Notes under the pieces: generated by a model
Told to the model about the DNA's origin: nothing
The model's database searches: none
What the model saw: the letters and a program-made list of their open reading frames with translations, nothing else
Translations under genes and position numbers: made by a program
Shown here: piece by piece, positions 27,173 through 37,634 of the stretch
Layout of the letters: every line of letters starts with the position of its first letter
Position numbering within the stretch: the first letter of the stretch is position 1
Source of the DNA: Chloroflexota bacterium
GTDB taxonomy: Bacteria > Chloroflexota > Anaerolineae > Promineifilales > Promineifilaceae
NCBI GenBank assembly: GCA_018004935.1
Contig: JAGNBF010000019.1
Coordinates: forward strand, 1,634 to 58,165
Length of the DNA stretch: 56,532 bases
Reading direction: 5' to 3'

Positions 27173-27880
27173 TCACACTGTCTGCCGCATCACCATCACA
27201 ACTTTACCCTGAATCTGAACTTGAGCCGGATTCACATAGATGGGTTCCATGGTGGGATTAGCCGGTTGCAGACGAATCCGCTCCCCTTCATGATAAAAAT
27301 ACTTCAGGGTTGTAGACTCTTCATCGCTAAGCCAGACGGCTACCATTTCTCCATTACGCGCCAACTTCTGCGATTTCATGATGACAATATCGCCATCATT
27401 TACCATCGCATCAATCATCGAATCCCCTTTTACCCGCAGGGCAAACAGGTCTTTGGTTTCCTGGAGCATGGCGCTACTAACTTCAATGCCGTCATCATAG
27501 GTGTAGGCATCGGGGTTGGTGTTGATCGGAATACCAGCCGCAATGCTCCCAGCAAAGGGAATAGAGATGAGGCGAGAAACGACTTCGTGCGCGGCCGCGG
27601 TCACCGGAGCCACCACTTCCTCTACCATCTCCGTCACACCATCAAGCAAATACCGGGCACGATCCGTCAACCGCAACCCCCGCGACACCTCAGCATCACG
27701 GACAATATAACCCCCTTCTTTCAAGCGATCCAGGTTATAATTTGCTACCGATGTGGAAGAAATTTTGGCCGCTTTACATACTTCTCGAATCGTTGGCGGG
27801 CGGCCAGTTTCGCTCACAGAGGTATAAATATAGTTCAAAATATTCCTCTGCTTTTCTGATAAATTCTTTTCTTTAGCCAT
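27173..27880 (-). CDS. lexA: LexA repressor
   Basis: A 235-aa SOS repressor. A winged-helix DNA-binding domain (about 1-70, with RPPTIREVCKAAKISSTSVANYNL) is joined to an S24 self-cleavage domain. The cleavage pair A115-G116 (SIAAG), nucleophile S154 (GDSM) and general base K193 are all present, so it should cleave on RecA activation. The linker (about 75-105) is longer than in E. coli LexA. It starts at ATG 27880 after AAGGAG. It probably represses itself through the operator at 27929-27942; no other SOS gene is recognised in the window, though the FtsK-like gene lies just downstream. Confidence 0.95.
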   Translation of the reverse strand: MAKEKNLSEKQRNILNYIYTSVSETGRPPTIREVCKAAKISSTSVANYNLDRLKEGGYIVRDAEVSRGLRLTDRARYLLDGVTEMVEEVVAPVTAAAHEVVSRLISIPFAGSIAAGIPINTNPDAYTYDDGIEVSSAMLQETKDLFALRVKGDSMIDAMVNDGDIVIMKSQKLARNGEMVAVWLSDEESTTLKYFYHEGERIRLQPANPTMEPIYVNPAQVQIQGKVVMVMRQTV

Positions 27881-27920
27881 AGCTCTGCTCCTTAAACCAA
27901 CAATCGCTCATTTGTTCGCC

Positions 27921-27949
27921 AGTATACACGAACAGCCGTTCGGTGTCAA
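27921..27949 (-). promoter_or_regulatory. lexA promoter with SOS box in the spacer
   Basis: Minus strand: -35 TTGACA (27949-27944), 17-bp spacer, -10 TATACT (27926-27921). The spacer contains CGAAC-GGCT-GTTCG (27929-27942), a perfect match to the GAAC-N4-GTTC operator type known from Gram-positive LexA proteins. Bound LexA would block RNA polymerase directly. Confidence 0.9.
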
Positions 27950-28032
27950 ATGATTCTCGTCTAAAATTTAGAACAGACGTAATGATACCCAGGGACCACA
28001 CATCATTCAAATTAAGAATTACTGACATCACT

Positions 28033-28401
28033 CAACAATTCTCCATTTAACCAATTGTTCATTAAATTTTGGTTCTTTCGGAATTCGTGGGGTGCGGCTA
28101 CATGTAGGGGCTGGCCTTGTGCCTGCCCCGCCGAGGGCAACCACAAGGGTTGCCCCTACAGATGGTGTCAACCCCCTGAAATCCCAAAGATACTTAATTT
28201 TTTAAACTACAAACGGTTAAAATCGTTGCACGCCAAAATCACGCTCGAAAATTGGCCCACGCCGTAGAACAGCCTTTCAGGCTGTTCGCCCTCTCGTGAA
28301 AACAAACTGTATAGAGAGCGCACAGCCTGGAAAGGTTGTGCTACCCCAGTTGACCGCCGGGCGGATTACGGAACGTTTATCGTTCAAATTGAGAATTGCT
28401 G
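28033..28401. mobile_element. CAGCAATTCTC-type miniature element, split by a TTGT element
   Basis: Left end CAACAATTCTCCATTTAACC, right end AAATTGAGAATTGCTG, internal hairpins as in 12206-12528. It is interrupted after TTTAACCAA at 28054. The flanks (GACATCACT and GGCACCATT) may be a decayed 9-bp duplication, matching at six positions. Confidence 0.82.
28055..28212. mobile_element. TTGT...ACAA miniature element with different cargo (158 bp)
   Basis: Ends TTGTTCATTAAATTTT and AATTTTTTAAACTACAA match the family, but the interior is a GTAGGGGC...GCCCCTAC inverted repeat instead of the three GC hairpins. It sits between TTTAACC and GGTTAAA arms; the uninterrupted form TTTAACCAACGGTTAAA occurs at about 12220-12236. 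A borders both ends. Confidence 0.85.
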
Positions 28402-28633
28402 GGCACCATTGAGAGAAAATGACGGTTCGGGCAGAGGCTGGTAAACTTAGGGGGATGTATAAATGGTGTCGGTCGGAGCCAACCGCTTATCTCTATACCG
28501 ATAGACTACTGTTTATCCATTATCATTAATGAGTCTTTGGACATGTAGCAAGGCAAAATGTTCGGCCCTGATAATGTTCTCCCCGGATAAAATCTGGCCC
28601 TACAGTTCATTATGCCCGCTCACGATTAACTGA

Positions 28634-29962
<1,329 letters not shown>

Positions 29963-29965
29963 GGA

Positions 29966-30067
29966 TGACTCTACTGAAAAAAGGTCAAAACAGTTAAAAG
30001 CCCGGTTTCTTTCTCTCTGGAAGCGACGGTTAAATTAGTTAGAAACCGGGCTTTTTGCCGTAGACTC
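29966..30067. repeat. 102-bp hairpin repeat, copy 3, likely eno terminator
   Basis: AAAGCCCGGTTTCT (29997-30010) pairs with AGAAACCGGGCTTT, followed by TTTTGCC on the plus strand. It starts 4 nt beyond the enolase stop codon, so a dispersed repeat appears to double as terminator. Confidence 0.82.
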
Positions 30068-30215
30068 AAGGATTGACGATTAAATAACTGGAGCATTTGC
30101 TGTGGCGGTCTCCTGACCGTGTCACAGCGTGTAAGTCCTAAACCAAGACGAGAGAGTCGCAAGCCCCATCCCCCTGGCGATTCCCGGGGGGATGGGGGGA
30201 ACTTTCTCATCCCCC

Positions 30216-31418
30216 TCACACCCGCTCTAACAACGTGGCCACACCTACCCCGGCGGCACCACTGACGGCCACTACCCCAATCTGTTTGTCCTGCCGCTCT
30301 AACTCATCCAATAACGTCGTCAGCAAAATGGCCCCTGTAGCCCCAAAGGCGTGCCCCATTGCAATTGTGCCCCCATTGGCATTGAATCGTTCTGGCTCCA
30401 CCGCCAGATCGCGCTGAAACTTGAGACACAAGGCGGCAAAAGCTTCGGCAAATTCAAAGAGATCAACATCTTTTGGCGTCAGCCCGGCTTGTTTAATGGC
30501 CCGTTCGGCGGCGATTTGCCCGGCGGTGAGCATGGTAATGGGGTCTACACTATAACTCGACATCGCACGAATTCTGGCCCGCGGCCGCAAACCCACCGCC
30601 TCTAGTTTCTCCTGCCCTCCTACCAGTATCAACCCTGCCCCATCTGCCAGTGCCGGAGAGTTTCCCCGGTGATGTAGATGCCGAATCTCCGGCAAATGGG
30701 GATAACGGGCCAACGCCTGAGCATCCATACCTTGTGCCCCTATCTCGGCAAAGGCAGGTTCCATCGCCCCTAATTGGGCGGCGCTTGTATGAGGACGGAT
30801 ATGTTCATCATAATCTAACGCAACCTGCCCCTCCGCATTCGTCACGGGAACAAGCGAGCGGGCAAAGTGCCCCTGGGCTTGCGCGTAAGCGGCTCGCTGA
30901 TGGGTCTGCACCGCATAAGCATCTAGTTCCTCCCGGGAAAACCCTTCCAATGTGGCAATAAGATCGGCGGCAATACCCATGTGGACAAAGCCTGCTTTTT
31001 GGATAACCACGGGATCGGTGTAGAGGGGGCCATTATCGGCAAACATGGGCACTCGGGAAACAGACTCTACCCCCCCGGCGACGATGAGTTCAGCCACCCC
31101 AGCCTGAATTTTCGCGGCCGCGAGGTTTACCGCCTCTAACCCAGACGCACAAAAGCGGTTAACCGTCATACCAGGAATATGATCCGCCCAACCGGCCAGA
31201 AGGGCGGCCACTTTGGCAATATTACCCCCCTGCTCACCCGTTTGGGTCACACATCCCAAAATTACATCATCTACCTGGGTTGTATCCCACGCCTGGCGCA
31301 TGGCCAAGGCCCGAAAAAGTGTTGTCAGCAAGGCCAAAGGGCTGATCTGACCTAATCCACCAGTGGCTTTGGCTTTACCCCGTGGCGTACGAACCGTATG
31401 AGCGATATAAGCTTTCAT
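30216..31418 (-). CDS. Thiolase-family acyltransferase with altered active site
   Basis: A 400-aa thiolase fold protein. The nucleophile C90 (NRFCASGLEA) and H356 (AMGHAFGATGA) are kept. The second catalytic cysteine is replaced by serine: the FadI-like C-terminal motif reads VSGAAGVG, with S386 at the Cys position. The usual Asn/His of the (N/H)EAF loop is alanine (A324 in FEFAEAFAAL). Classical thiolysis or Claisen condensation may be weakened, or chemistry may differ. It stands alone, convergent to eno, with repeats on both sides, and should act on acyl-CoA in the cytosol. Confidence 0.85.
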   Translation of the reverse strand: MKAYIAHTVRTPRGKAKATGGLGQISPLALLTTLFRALAMRQAWDTTQVDDVILGCVTQTGEQGGNIAKVAALLAGWADHIPGMTVNRFCASGLEAVNLAAAKIQAGVAELIVAGGVESVSRVPMFADNGPLYTDPVVIQKAGFVHMGIAADLIATLEGFSREELDAYAVQTHQRAAYAQAQGHFARSLVPVTNAEGQVALDYDEHIRPHTSAAQLGAMEPAFAEIGAQGMDAQALARYPHLPEIRHLHHRGNSPALADGAGLILVGGQEKLEAVGLRPRARIRAMSSYSVDPITMLTAGQIAAERAIKQAGLTPKDVDLFEFAEAFAALCLKFQRDLAVEPERFNANGGTIAMGHAFGATGAILLTTLLDELERQDKQIGVVAVSGAAGVGVATLLERV

Positions 31419-31431
31419 CTGTTTGCACCTC

Positions 31432-31533
31432 TGAGTCTACGGCAAAAAGCCTGGTTTCTGACTAATCTAACCGTCGCTTCCAGAGAGAAAGAAACCGGGC
31501 GTTTAACTGCTTTGACCTTTTTCAATGGAGTCA
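31432..31533. repeat. 102-bp hairpin repeat, copy 4 (inverted)
   Basis: Lies 13 bp upstream of the thiolase start, in opposite orientation to copy 3 that follows enolase. The arms are GCCTGGTTTCT and AGAAACCGGGC, so one base pair has been lost. Confidence 0.8.
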
Positions 31534-32341
31534 CCTCTGGTAGAGTAGGCGTTTGTATAGCAGGTTCCTCGGGGTTTCGTGGGGTATGGGCAACCCGTGT
31601 GGTTTGCCCCGCACGGGGGCAGGCACAAGGCCCGCCCTTATATCTGGTGTCAACTCCCTGGAATTCTAACGACCCCTTCATTTTATACTTACCACGGTTA
31701 TAAAGTGACATTTTGTTGGCGGCAACAGATTGGGTAGGTTTGGGCTGAAGACCCATCCCCCGTCCCCTTCCCAGTTGTTCATTAAATTTTTAATCGGGTA
31801 ACGCATTCATTGACCCCCTCCCCCCTGCTGATTCCCGTAGGAAGGGGGGAATTCCAATAGGGCATTTTTCGGGGCGAATGCCCCGAAAAATGCCCCTTAG
31901 AAAAGTTCCCCGCCCCTGGGGGCGGGGTTAGGGGTGGGGGGGATTCCATTACCTGATTAATTTTTTAAACGACAAGAGGGAAGGGGAGAAACCCACCGGC
32001 GCGGTTGGGGGCGTCTGCCTCCCAACCGCGCCGAAAAAAGTTCCCCGCCCCTGGGGGCGGGGTTAGGGGTGGGGAGGATTCCATTACCTGATTAATTTTT
32101 TTAAACGACAAGTGGGAAGGGGAGAAACCCACCGGCGCGGTTGGGGGGCGTCTGCCCCCCAACCGCGCCGAAAAAAGTTCCCCGCCCCTGGGGGCGGGGT
32201 TAGGGGTGGGGGTGGTCTCGGATGTTCCTAACGTGGGGATAAAGCGGCACGGCAACACGGCAGGAAAATGTCAGATTATGCCCTTTGGCAGTATATAAGA
32301 CAGTTCCCGTTCAGCAATGCGGCCGCTAACGAGAATCTTAT
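31534..32341. repeat. Nested and tandem hairpin elements upstream of hrcA
   Basis: 31560-31670 is the GGGTATGGGCAACC...GGTGTCAACTCCC cargo-type repeat; 31682-31774 the TTACCACGG...GAAGACCCATCC repeat; 31775-31975 element E6 (complete, G on both flanks, stem 31860-31895). 31976-32111 and 32112-32215 are two right-hand parts of further copies with GGCGCGGTTGGGGG stems (31998-32032, 32134-32169). An intergenic GCGGCCGC is at 32319. No gene. Confidence 0.82.
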
Positions 32342-32370
32342 TTGACGGGTAATTTCTGGCATGTTATGAT
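32342..32370 (+). promoter_or_regulatory. Sigma-70-type promoter of the hrcA operon
   Basis: TTGACG (32342-32347), 17-bp spacer, TATGAT (32365-32370). The start point would fall about 32377, just before the CIRCE operator. Confidence 0.85.
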
Positions 32371-32384
32371 CTTTTCCGGTGTAT

Positions 32385-32411
32385 TTAGCACTCACATTGT
32401 CAGAGTGCTAA
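32385..32411 (+). promoter_or_regulatory. CIRCE operator (HrcA binding site)
   Basis: A perfect TTAGCACTC-N9-GAGTGCTAA, the consensus operator of HrcA-controlled heat-shock genes. It lies between the promoter and hrcA, so the repressor controls its own operon. Confidence 0.97.
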
Positions 32412-32431
32412 CCGAAGGAACTGACAGCGTG

Positions 32432-33475
32432 ATGGAACCTTTATCGGAGCGGCAAAAATACATATTAGGGTTGGTGGTCAGATATTACATCGAGACCGGC
32501 ATGCCCATAGGCTCCAAAACCCTGGTCACTGATTTTGACCTGGATGTCAGTTCGGCCACTGTACGCCATGAGTTGGCCGCCCTGGATGAGATGGGCTACC
32601 TGGCACAATTGCACACCTCGGCCGGGCGTATTCCCAGTGAATCAGGATACCGCTACTTTGTCCAGCGGCTTCTGGGAGATTTTGCCCTACCCCTCAACAT
32701 GCAACAGACCATCCGCCACCAATTTCACCAGGCGCGGTTAGATCTGGAACAATGGATGCGGCTCGCGGCCGCGATTTTGGCCCGTACATCCAATATGGCC
32801 AGTGTCGTAACCGCCCCCCGCCCCCGGTTAAGCCGTTTCAAACACATCGAACTCATTTCTACCCAGGGGCGGCTGGTGTTAATGATTTTGGTGCTGTATG
32901 GGGGACAGGTCAAACAACAGATGCTCACCCTGGCCGAACCTTTGCCCCAATCACGCCTGAGCGCGGCCGCGAACCGGCTCAACACCCTCATCGAAGGGCG
33001 AAACCTGGATGAGATTGGCGCCCGCCTTAGCCAGCTAGATGGGGCACTTGAGCAAGATGTCGCCAACCTGATTCGCGATACCCTGCGCCGTGCCGATGTC
33101 CGCAGTATCAGCGAAATCTACCGGGATGGCCTGTCCAACCTGATGGAGTTTGAAGGTGCACGGCAAGCGGTGCGCTTGTTAGAAGAACGCACCGTCCTGG
33201 CAGACATTCTGGAAGAGATCCTCAACGAAGATGATCTTTCTGGGGTACAAGTGGTCATTGGCGGTGAAGGCAAATGGGAAGAACTACGCGATTGTAGCAT
33301 CATCATTGGGCGCTACGGAGTAGAAACCGATCTGGCGGGGGAAATTGCCGTACTCGGTCCTACACGGATGCCCTACGGCCACAATATCTCCGCCGTGCGT
33401 TATATCGCTGACCTGATGAGTGGTTTTGTGAATGAATATTACGTAGAAAAACCCACCATCACAGAACTGGAGTAA
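32432..33475 (+). CDS. hrcA: Heat-inducible transcription repressor HrcA
   Basis: A 347-aa repressor that binds CIRCE and is held active by chaperonins in other bacteria. An N-terminal winged helix (LSERQKYILGLVVRYYIETGMPIGSKTL, then SSATVRHELAALDEMGYL) precedes a GAF-like and dimerisation region; IIIGRYG near 290 and LGPTRMPYGHNISAVRYI near 315 are family hallmarks. ATG 32432 or the adjacent GTG 32429 (9 nt after GAAGGA) is the start; the open frame from 32342 includes the operator and is rejected. grpE begins 75 bp downstream. Confidence 0.95.
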   Translation: MEPLSERQKYILGLVVRYYIETGMPIGSKTLVTDFDLDVSSATVRHELAALDEMGYLAQLHTSAGRIPSESGYRYFVQRLLGDFALPLNMQQTIRHQFHQARLDLEQWMRLAAAILARTSNMASVVTAPRPRLSRFKHIELISTQGRLVLMILVLYGGQVKQQMLTLAEPLPQSRLSAAANRLNTLIEGRNLDEIGARLSQLDGALEQDVANLIRDTLRRADVRSISEIYRDGLSNLMEFEGARQAVRLLEERTVLADILEEILNEDDLSGVQVVIGGEGKWEELRDCSIIIGRYGVETDLAGEIAVLGPTRMPYGHNISAVRYIADLMSGFVNEYYVEKPTITELE

Positions 33476-33550
33476 AGGATTAGCCCATCAATATCTTGGT
33501 TATTCGTTATTAGCGTGAGTACCCTCAATAATCAATAACCATCACCTACC

Positions 33551-34066
33551 ATGAGTATGAGCGACGAAACAGAAATCATAGAAGAATCCACGCCCGTCAC
33601 ACAAATGCCTACCCTGGAAGAACAACTGGCAGAAGCTAAAGCGAGCGCGGCCGCGAACCTGGAAGGCTGGCAACGAACCCTGGCCGAATTTGCCAACGCC
33701 CGCAAGCGTATGGAAAAACAGCGTACCGAAGCCTACACCAACGCCACCACCGACACCCTCAGCAAACTTCTGCCCATCATAGATGATTTCGACCGGGCGA
33801 TTGCTAACGTTCCTTCAGGCATTGCTGGAGATGGCTGGTTTGAAGGGATACGCCTGGTACAGAAAAAACTAAACGGCCTTCTGGAAAATGCCAACATCGA
33901 ACGCATCACCACCGTGGGCCAACCCTTTGACCCCAACATCCACGAAGCCATCTTACAAGAACCATCCGATACCCACGAAAGTGGCAACATCATCCGCGAA
34001 TTACAGAGCGGCTACAAAATAGGCGACCGGATTATTCGTCCTGCGCTTGTCGTCGTGGCCGCCTGA
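33551..34066 (+). CDS. grpE: Nucleotide exchange factor GrpE
   Basis: A 171-aa co-chaperone that releases ADP from DnaK. The N-terminal acidic part and the long helix ([31 protein letters not shown]) match the coiled-coil dimer region, and the beta domain ends with [12 protein letters not shown] and [15 protein letters not shown], the family signature. No clear Shine-Dalgarno site precedes ATG 33551; a second ATG lies at 33557. Second gene of the hrcA operon. Confidence 0.96.
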   Translation: MSMSDETEIIEESTPVTQMPTLEEQLAEAKASAAANLEGWQRTLAEFANARKRMEKQRTEAYTNATTDTLSKLLPIIDDFDRAIANVPSGIAGDGWFEGIRLVQKKLNGLLENANIERITTVGQPFDPNIHEAILQEPSDTHESGNIIRELQSGYKIGDRIIRPALVVVAA

Positions 34067-34151
34067 GCAATCATCAAACAAAAACATCAACCGTAATTGT
34101 TGTGGTTTACCATTACCAAATACTGTTCATCAGTCAACAGGAGAACTCATC

Positions 34152-36038
34152 ATGGGCAAAATCATCGGTATAGACCTGGGTACGACCAACTCTGTCGTCG
34201 CCGTTATGGAAGGGGGTGAACCAACCGTCATCCCCAGTGCAGAAGGCAATCGTCTCTTTCCTTCCATCGTTGCCATCAACCCTAAAACAGGCGAACGTCT
34301 TGTCGGCCAGGTTGCCAAACGGCAGGCCGTCGTCAACTCGGAAAATACCGTATTTTCCGTAAAGCGGTTCATGGGGCGTAAATATGACGACCCCGTTGTC
34401 AAACGGGCACGAGAATATGTGCCCTATGAAGTTCGCAAAGCTCCCAATGGCGATATTCGCGTTGTCATGGGCGGCCGCGACTACTCCCCCCCAGAAATCT
34501 CGGCCATGATCCTGCAAAAAATGAAGACCGACGCCGAAGCCTATTTGGGTGAACCGGTCACACAGGCCGTCATCACCGTCCCCGCCTACTTCAACGACAG
34601 CCAACGCCAGGCCACCAAAGACGCCGGGCGTATCGCTGGCCTGGAAGTTTTACGCATCGTCAATGAACCCACTGCTTCCTCACTGGCCTATGGGCTGGGT
34701 AGCACCAAAGACGAAATCATCGCCGTCTATGACCTGGGTGGGGGAACCTTCGACATCTCCATCCTGGAAGTAGGTGATGGTGTGTTTGAAGTGAAGGCCA
34801 CCAATGGCGACACCTTCCTCGGGGGTGATGATTTTGACCTGCGTATTGTGGACTGGGCGGCCCAAGAGTTCAAAATGGAAACAGGCATTGATTTACGTCA
34901 GGACCGTCAGGCCCTCCAACGCCTGCGTGAAGCATCAGAAAAGGCCAAGATTGAACTATCTACGACCATGCAGTCGGAACTCAATCTCCCCTACATCACC
35001 GCCGATGCCACCGGGCCTAAACACATGAACCTGAACCTGAGCCGGGCCAAACTAGAACAGCTAACCGCTGATCTCATTGACCGCTCCATTGAACCCTGTC
35101 GGCAAGCGCTCAAAGATTCCGGTCTTAACCCCGCCGAAATCACCCAGATTGTGCTGGTTGGTGGTATGACCCGGATGCCTGCCATTCAGGAGCGGGTACG
35201 CAAATTCTTTGGCAAAGAGCCACACCGTGGTGTCAACCCGGATGAGGTCGTCGGGGTGGGAGCGGCGATTCAGGCAGGTGTGTTAGGGGGTGAAGTAAAG
35301 GATGTGTTGTTACTAGATGTAACACCCCTTACCCTCAGCATTGAAACGCTGGGTGGTGTGGCTACGTCACTCATCGAACGGAATACCACTATTCCAACCA
35401 AGAAAAGCCAGGTATTTTCCACCGCCGCTGATATGCAAACCCAGGTGGAAATTCATGTTACTCAGGGGGAGCGCCCCATGGCCACTGATAACAAAAGCCT
35501 GGGTAAATTCATTTTAGATGGTATTCCGGCCGCGCCGCGTGGCGTGCCACAAATCGAAGTAGCCTTCGATATTGATGCGAATGGTATTCTCCACGTCAGC
35601 GCCACCGACAAAGCAACCGGCAAAAGTCAGGCCATGCAAATTATCCCCTCCAGTGGGTTAAACGATACCGAAATCGAGCGTATGGTCAAAGATGCGGAAA
35701 AATTTGCCGGTGAGGATGCGAAACGGAAATCTTTGGTAGAAGCGGCCAATCTGGCGGATAATGCCGTATACAGCGCAGACAAGATGGTAAAGGAAAACGG
35801 CGACAAGATTCCTGAAGCCCTCAAGGGTCGTATTAACCATGAGATTGAAGCGGTGAAGAGTGCTCGTGGGGCCAACGATGCAGACGCTATCAATGCGGCG
35901 GTTGAGCGGTTACAAACTGTATTGCAAGAAGCGGGGGCGGCCATGTACCAGGGTGGCGGCGACCCCACGCCAGGCAATCCTGGCAATGCCAGTGGCAAAC
36001 CAGGCGAAGAAGATGTGATCGAAGGGGAATTTAGTTAG
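34152..36038 (+). CDS. dnaK: Chaperone DnaK (Hsp70)
   Basis: A 628-aa Hsp70. The ATPase domain starts [20 protein letters not shown]; phosphate-binding motifs [12 protein letters not shown] and [11 protein letters not shown] are intact. The substrate domain begins near [17 protein letters not shown], and the C-terminus is an alpha lid with a Gly-rich tail ending [13 protein letters not shown] 34152 has AGGAG (34138-34142); the frame is open from 34047 but overlaps grpE. It carries only one GCGGCCGC, and the next octamer is 2.25 kb away, perhaps because the protein is strongly constrained. Confidence 0.98.
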   Translation: MGKIIGIDLGTTNSVVAVMEGGEPTVIPSAEGNRLFPSIVAINPKTGERLVGQVAKRQAVVNSENTVFSVKRFMGRKYDDPVVKRAREYVPYEVRKAPNGDIRVVMGGRDYSPPEISAMILQKMKTDAEAYLGEPVTQAVITVPAYFNDSQRQATKDAGRIAGLEVLRIVNEPTASSLAYGLGSTKDEIIAVYDLGGGTFDISILEVGDGVFEVKATNGDTFLGGDDFDLRIVDWAAQEFKMETGIDLRQDRQALQRLREASEKAKIELSTTMQSELNLPYITADATGPKHMNLNLSRAKLEQLTADLIDRSIEPCRQALKDSGLNPAEITQIVLVGGMTRMPAIQERVRKFFGKEPHRGVNPDEVVGVGAAIQAGVLGGEVKDVLLLDVTPLTLSIETLGGVATSLIERNTTIPTKKSQVFSTAADMQTQVEIHVTQGERPMATDNKSLGKFILDGIPAAPRGVPQIEVAFDIDANGILHVSATDKATGKSQAMQIIPSSGLNDTEIERMVKDAEKFAGEDAKRKSLVEAANLADNAVYSADKMVKENGDKIPEALKGRINHEIEAVKSARGANDADAINAAVERLQTVLQEAGAAMYQGGGDPTPGNPGNASGKPGEEDVIEGEFS

Positions 36039-36412
36039 GCCGGGTGCATCTTCTCAATATTTCGGGGAAAGCGTAGCCTAAGCTCGTCGAAGACAGTTGG
36101 TTGCGACTGTCGTAACCAACGTTATCACCCTTTATTGAGAAGATGCGGTAGAGTGATGATGGGTTATTGCCAGTAGGCAATCAATCTTCGTCAGCTTTGC
36201 ATGACGAACCAATAAGTTTTTTTAGACCTCTGGCGTGGAAAAGCGCCAGAGGTCTATTGTCAATGTAAGGATTTGATGGTGGGTAGACGATTCTAAGTAA
36301 TTGTTCGGCAATAAGATGGGTGGCTCGGTCAAGAAACCGGCCACAGTAAATCGCCCGGTTAAAAACGAACGCTTGCTAAGGAATACGCTTTACACATTAC
36401 GGTACACGTTCT
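36039..36412. repeat. dnaK-dnaJ spacer with two stem-loops
   Basis: 36044-36149 is a repeat with GCATCTTCTCAAT/ATTGAGAAGATGC ends, related to 16432-16640. 36224-36255 is a strong hairpin (AGACCTCTGGCG / CGCCAGAGGTCT, 8-nt loop) without a U tract on either strand. 36313-36350 is the GGCCACAG repeat. No CIRCE is seen before dnaJ, which may rely on read-through. Confidence 0.75.
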
Positions 36413-37558
36413 ATGGCAGGAACAAAACGAGATTACTACGATGTTTTAGGCGTGACCCAAAGCGCCTCAAAAGATGATCTGAAGAAGGCGTATCGGCGGC
36501 TGGCTCGACAATTGCATCCGGATGTGAACAAAGAGGATGGAGCATCTGACCGCTTTAAGGAGGTCAATGAGGCCTATGAAGTGCTTTCTGATGATGAGAA
36601 GCGGGCGGCGTATGATCGGTTTGGTCATGCGGGGCTCTCCGGCGCGGGAGGGTTTCAGGATTTCAGTGGCGGCTTTGGCGGCTTTGGAATGGCTGATATT
36701 TTTGAAGAGTTTTTTGGTGGGGGGAATAGAGGCGGCCGCAGACGGCGAGGGCCTCGTCCTGGCGCTGATTTACGGTATACCCTGACGCTTGAATTTGAAG
36801 AAGCGGTTTTTGGCGTCGAAAAGGATGTGGAGATTCGTCGGCCAGGCCTTTGTCCTACCTGTGTAGGGAGTGGGGCCGAACCGGGAACCAGTCCTGTTCG
36901 TTGTGCCACATGTAGTGGTACGGGAGAGGTGCGCCGGGTACAACAATCCATTTTGGGCCAGTTTGTGAATGTAACTACTTGCCCCACCTGTCAGGGAACG
37001 GGGGAAACGATTCCACACCTGTGCAAAACCTGTGGCGGCCGCAAACAGATCGAAGAAAATAAAACTATCAATATCAAAATTCCTGCCGGTGTAGATGCGG
37101 ATACTCAGATTCGTCTGACGGGTGAAGGTTCACCGGGAGCGTTTGGGGGGCCAGCGGGCAATCTGTTTATCACCCTTAACATCCGCAAACATCCCTTTTT
37201 CCAGCGGCGTGGCGATGATGTTATGTTGGATCTGGAAATCAATGTGGCACAGGCGGCTTTGGGTGATGATATTACTATTCCTACGGTGGACGGTGAAGCC
37301 AGGCTCACGATTCCTGCCGGGACCCAATCTGGGGCTGTGTTCCGCCTGACAGGGCGGGGCGTGCCTCATCTGCGCCGGAGCGGACGAGGGGACCATCTGA
37401 CGATTGTGCAGGTCGCCATTCCTAAGAAGTTGACCAAAGAGCAAAAAGAGTTGTTTAACCAATTGGGGCAGACGCTGGGCAAAGAAGTTGTGCCCCAACG
37501 GGAGCGAGGATTCCTGGATTCCCTGAAGGATGCGTTGGGGGATGTGTTTGGGTTGTAG
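36413..37558 (+). CDS. dnaJ: Chaperone DnaJ (Hsp40)
   Basis: A 381-aa type I J-protein stimulating DnaK ATPase. The J domain carries HPD at 35-37, followed by a Gly/Phe-rich region (78-110). Four zinc-finger motifs are intact: C147/C150, C164/C167, C190/C193 and C204/C207. The C-terminal substrate domain ends in [11 protein letters not shown]. No good Shine-Dalgarno site is visible. It lies 374 bp after dnaK. Confidence 0.97.
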   Translation: MAGTKRDYYDVLGVTQSASKDDLKKAYRRLARQLHPDVNKEDGASDRFKEVNEAYEVLSDDEKRAAYDRFGHAGLSGAGGFQDFSGGFGGFGMADIFEEFFGGGNRGGRRRRGPRPGADLRYTLTLEFEEAVFGVEKDVEIRRPGLCPTCVGSGAEPGTSPVRCATCSGTGEVRRVQQSILGQFVNVTTCPTCQGTGETIPHLCKTCGGRKQIEENKTINIKIPAGVDADTQIRLTGEGSPGAFGGPAGNLFITLNIRKHPFFQRRGDDVMLDLEINVAQAALGDDITIPTVDGEARLTIPAGTQSGAVFRLTGRGVPHLRRSGRGDHLTIVQVAIPKKLTKEQKELFNQLGQTLGKEVVPQRERGFLDSLKDALGDVFGL

Positions 37559-37571
37559 GAAGAGGGTTATT

Positions 37572-37619
37572 GGTATATTGGTATATTGGCATATTGGTAT
37601 ATTGGTGTATTGGTATATT
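37572..37619 (+). repeat. 8-bp tandem repeat GGTATATT, 6 units
   Basis: Six units with single changes in the third and fifth (GGCATATT, GGTGTATT), filling most of the dnaJ-prmA spacer and ending 15 nt before the prmA start. Slippage would change the spacing or a promoter-like AT region. Confidence 0.9.
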
Positions 37620-37634
37620 GGTTAAGGGAAAGCT

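Noticed and set aside
36224-36255. Rho-independent terminator between dnaK and dnaJ
   Set aside because: The stem is strong but no U tract follows on either strand; kept only as a stem-loop.
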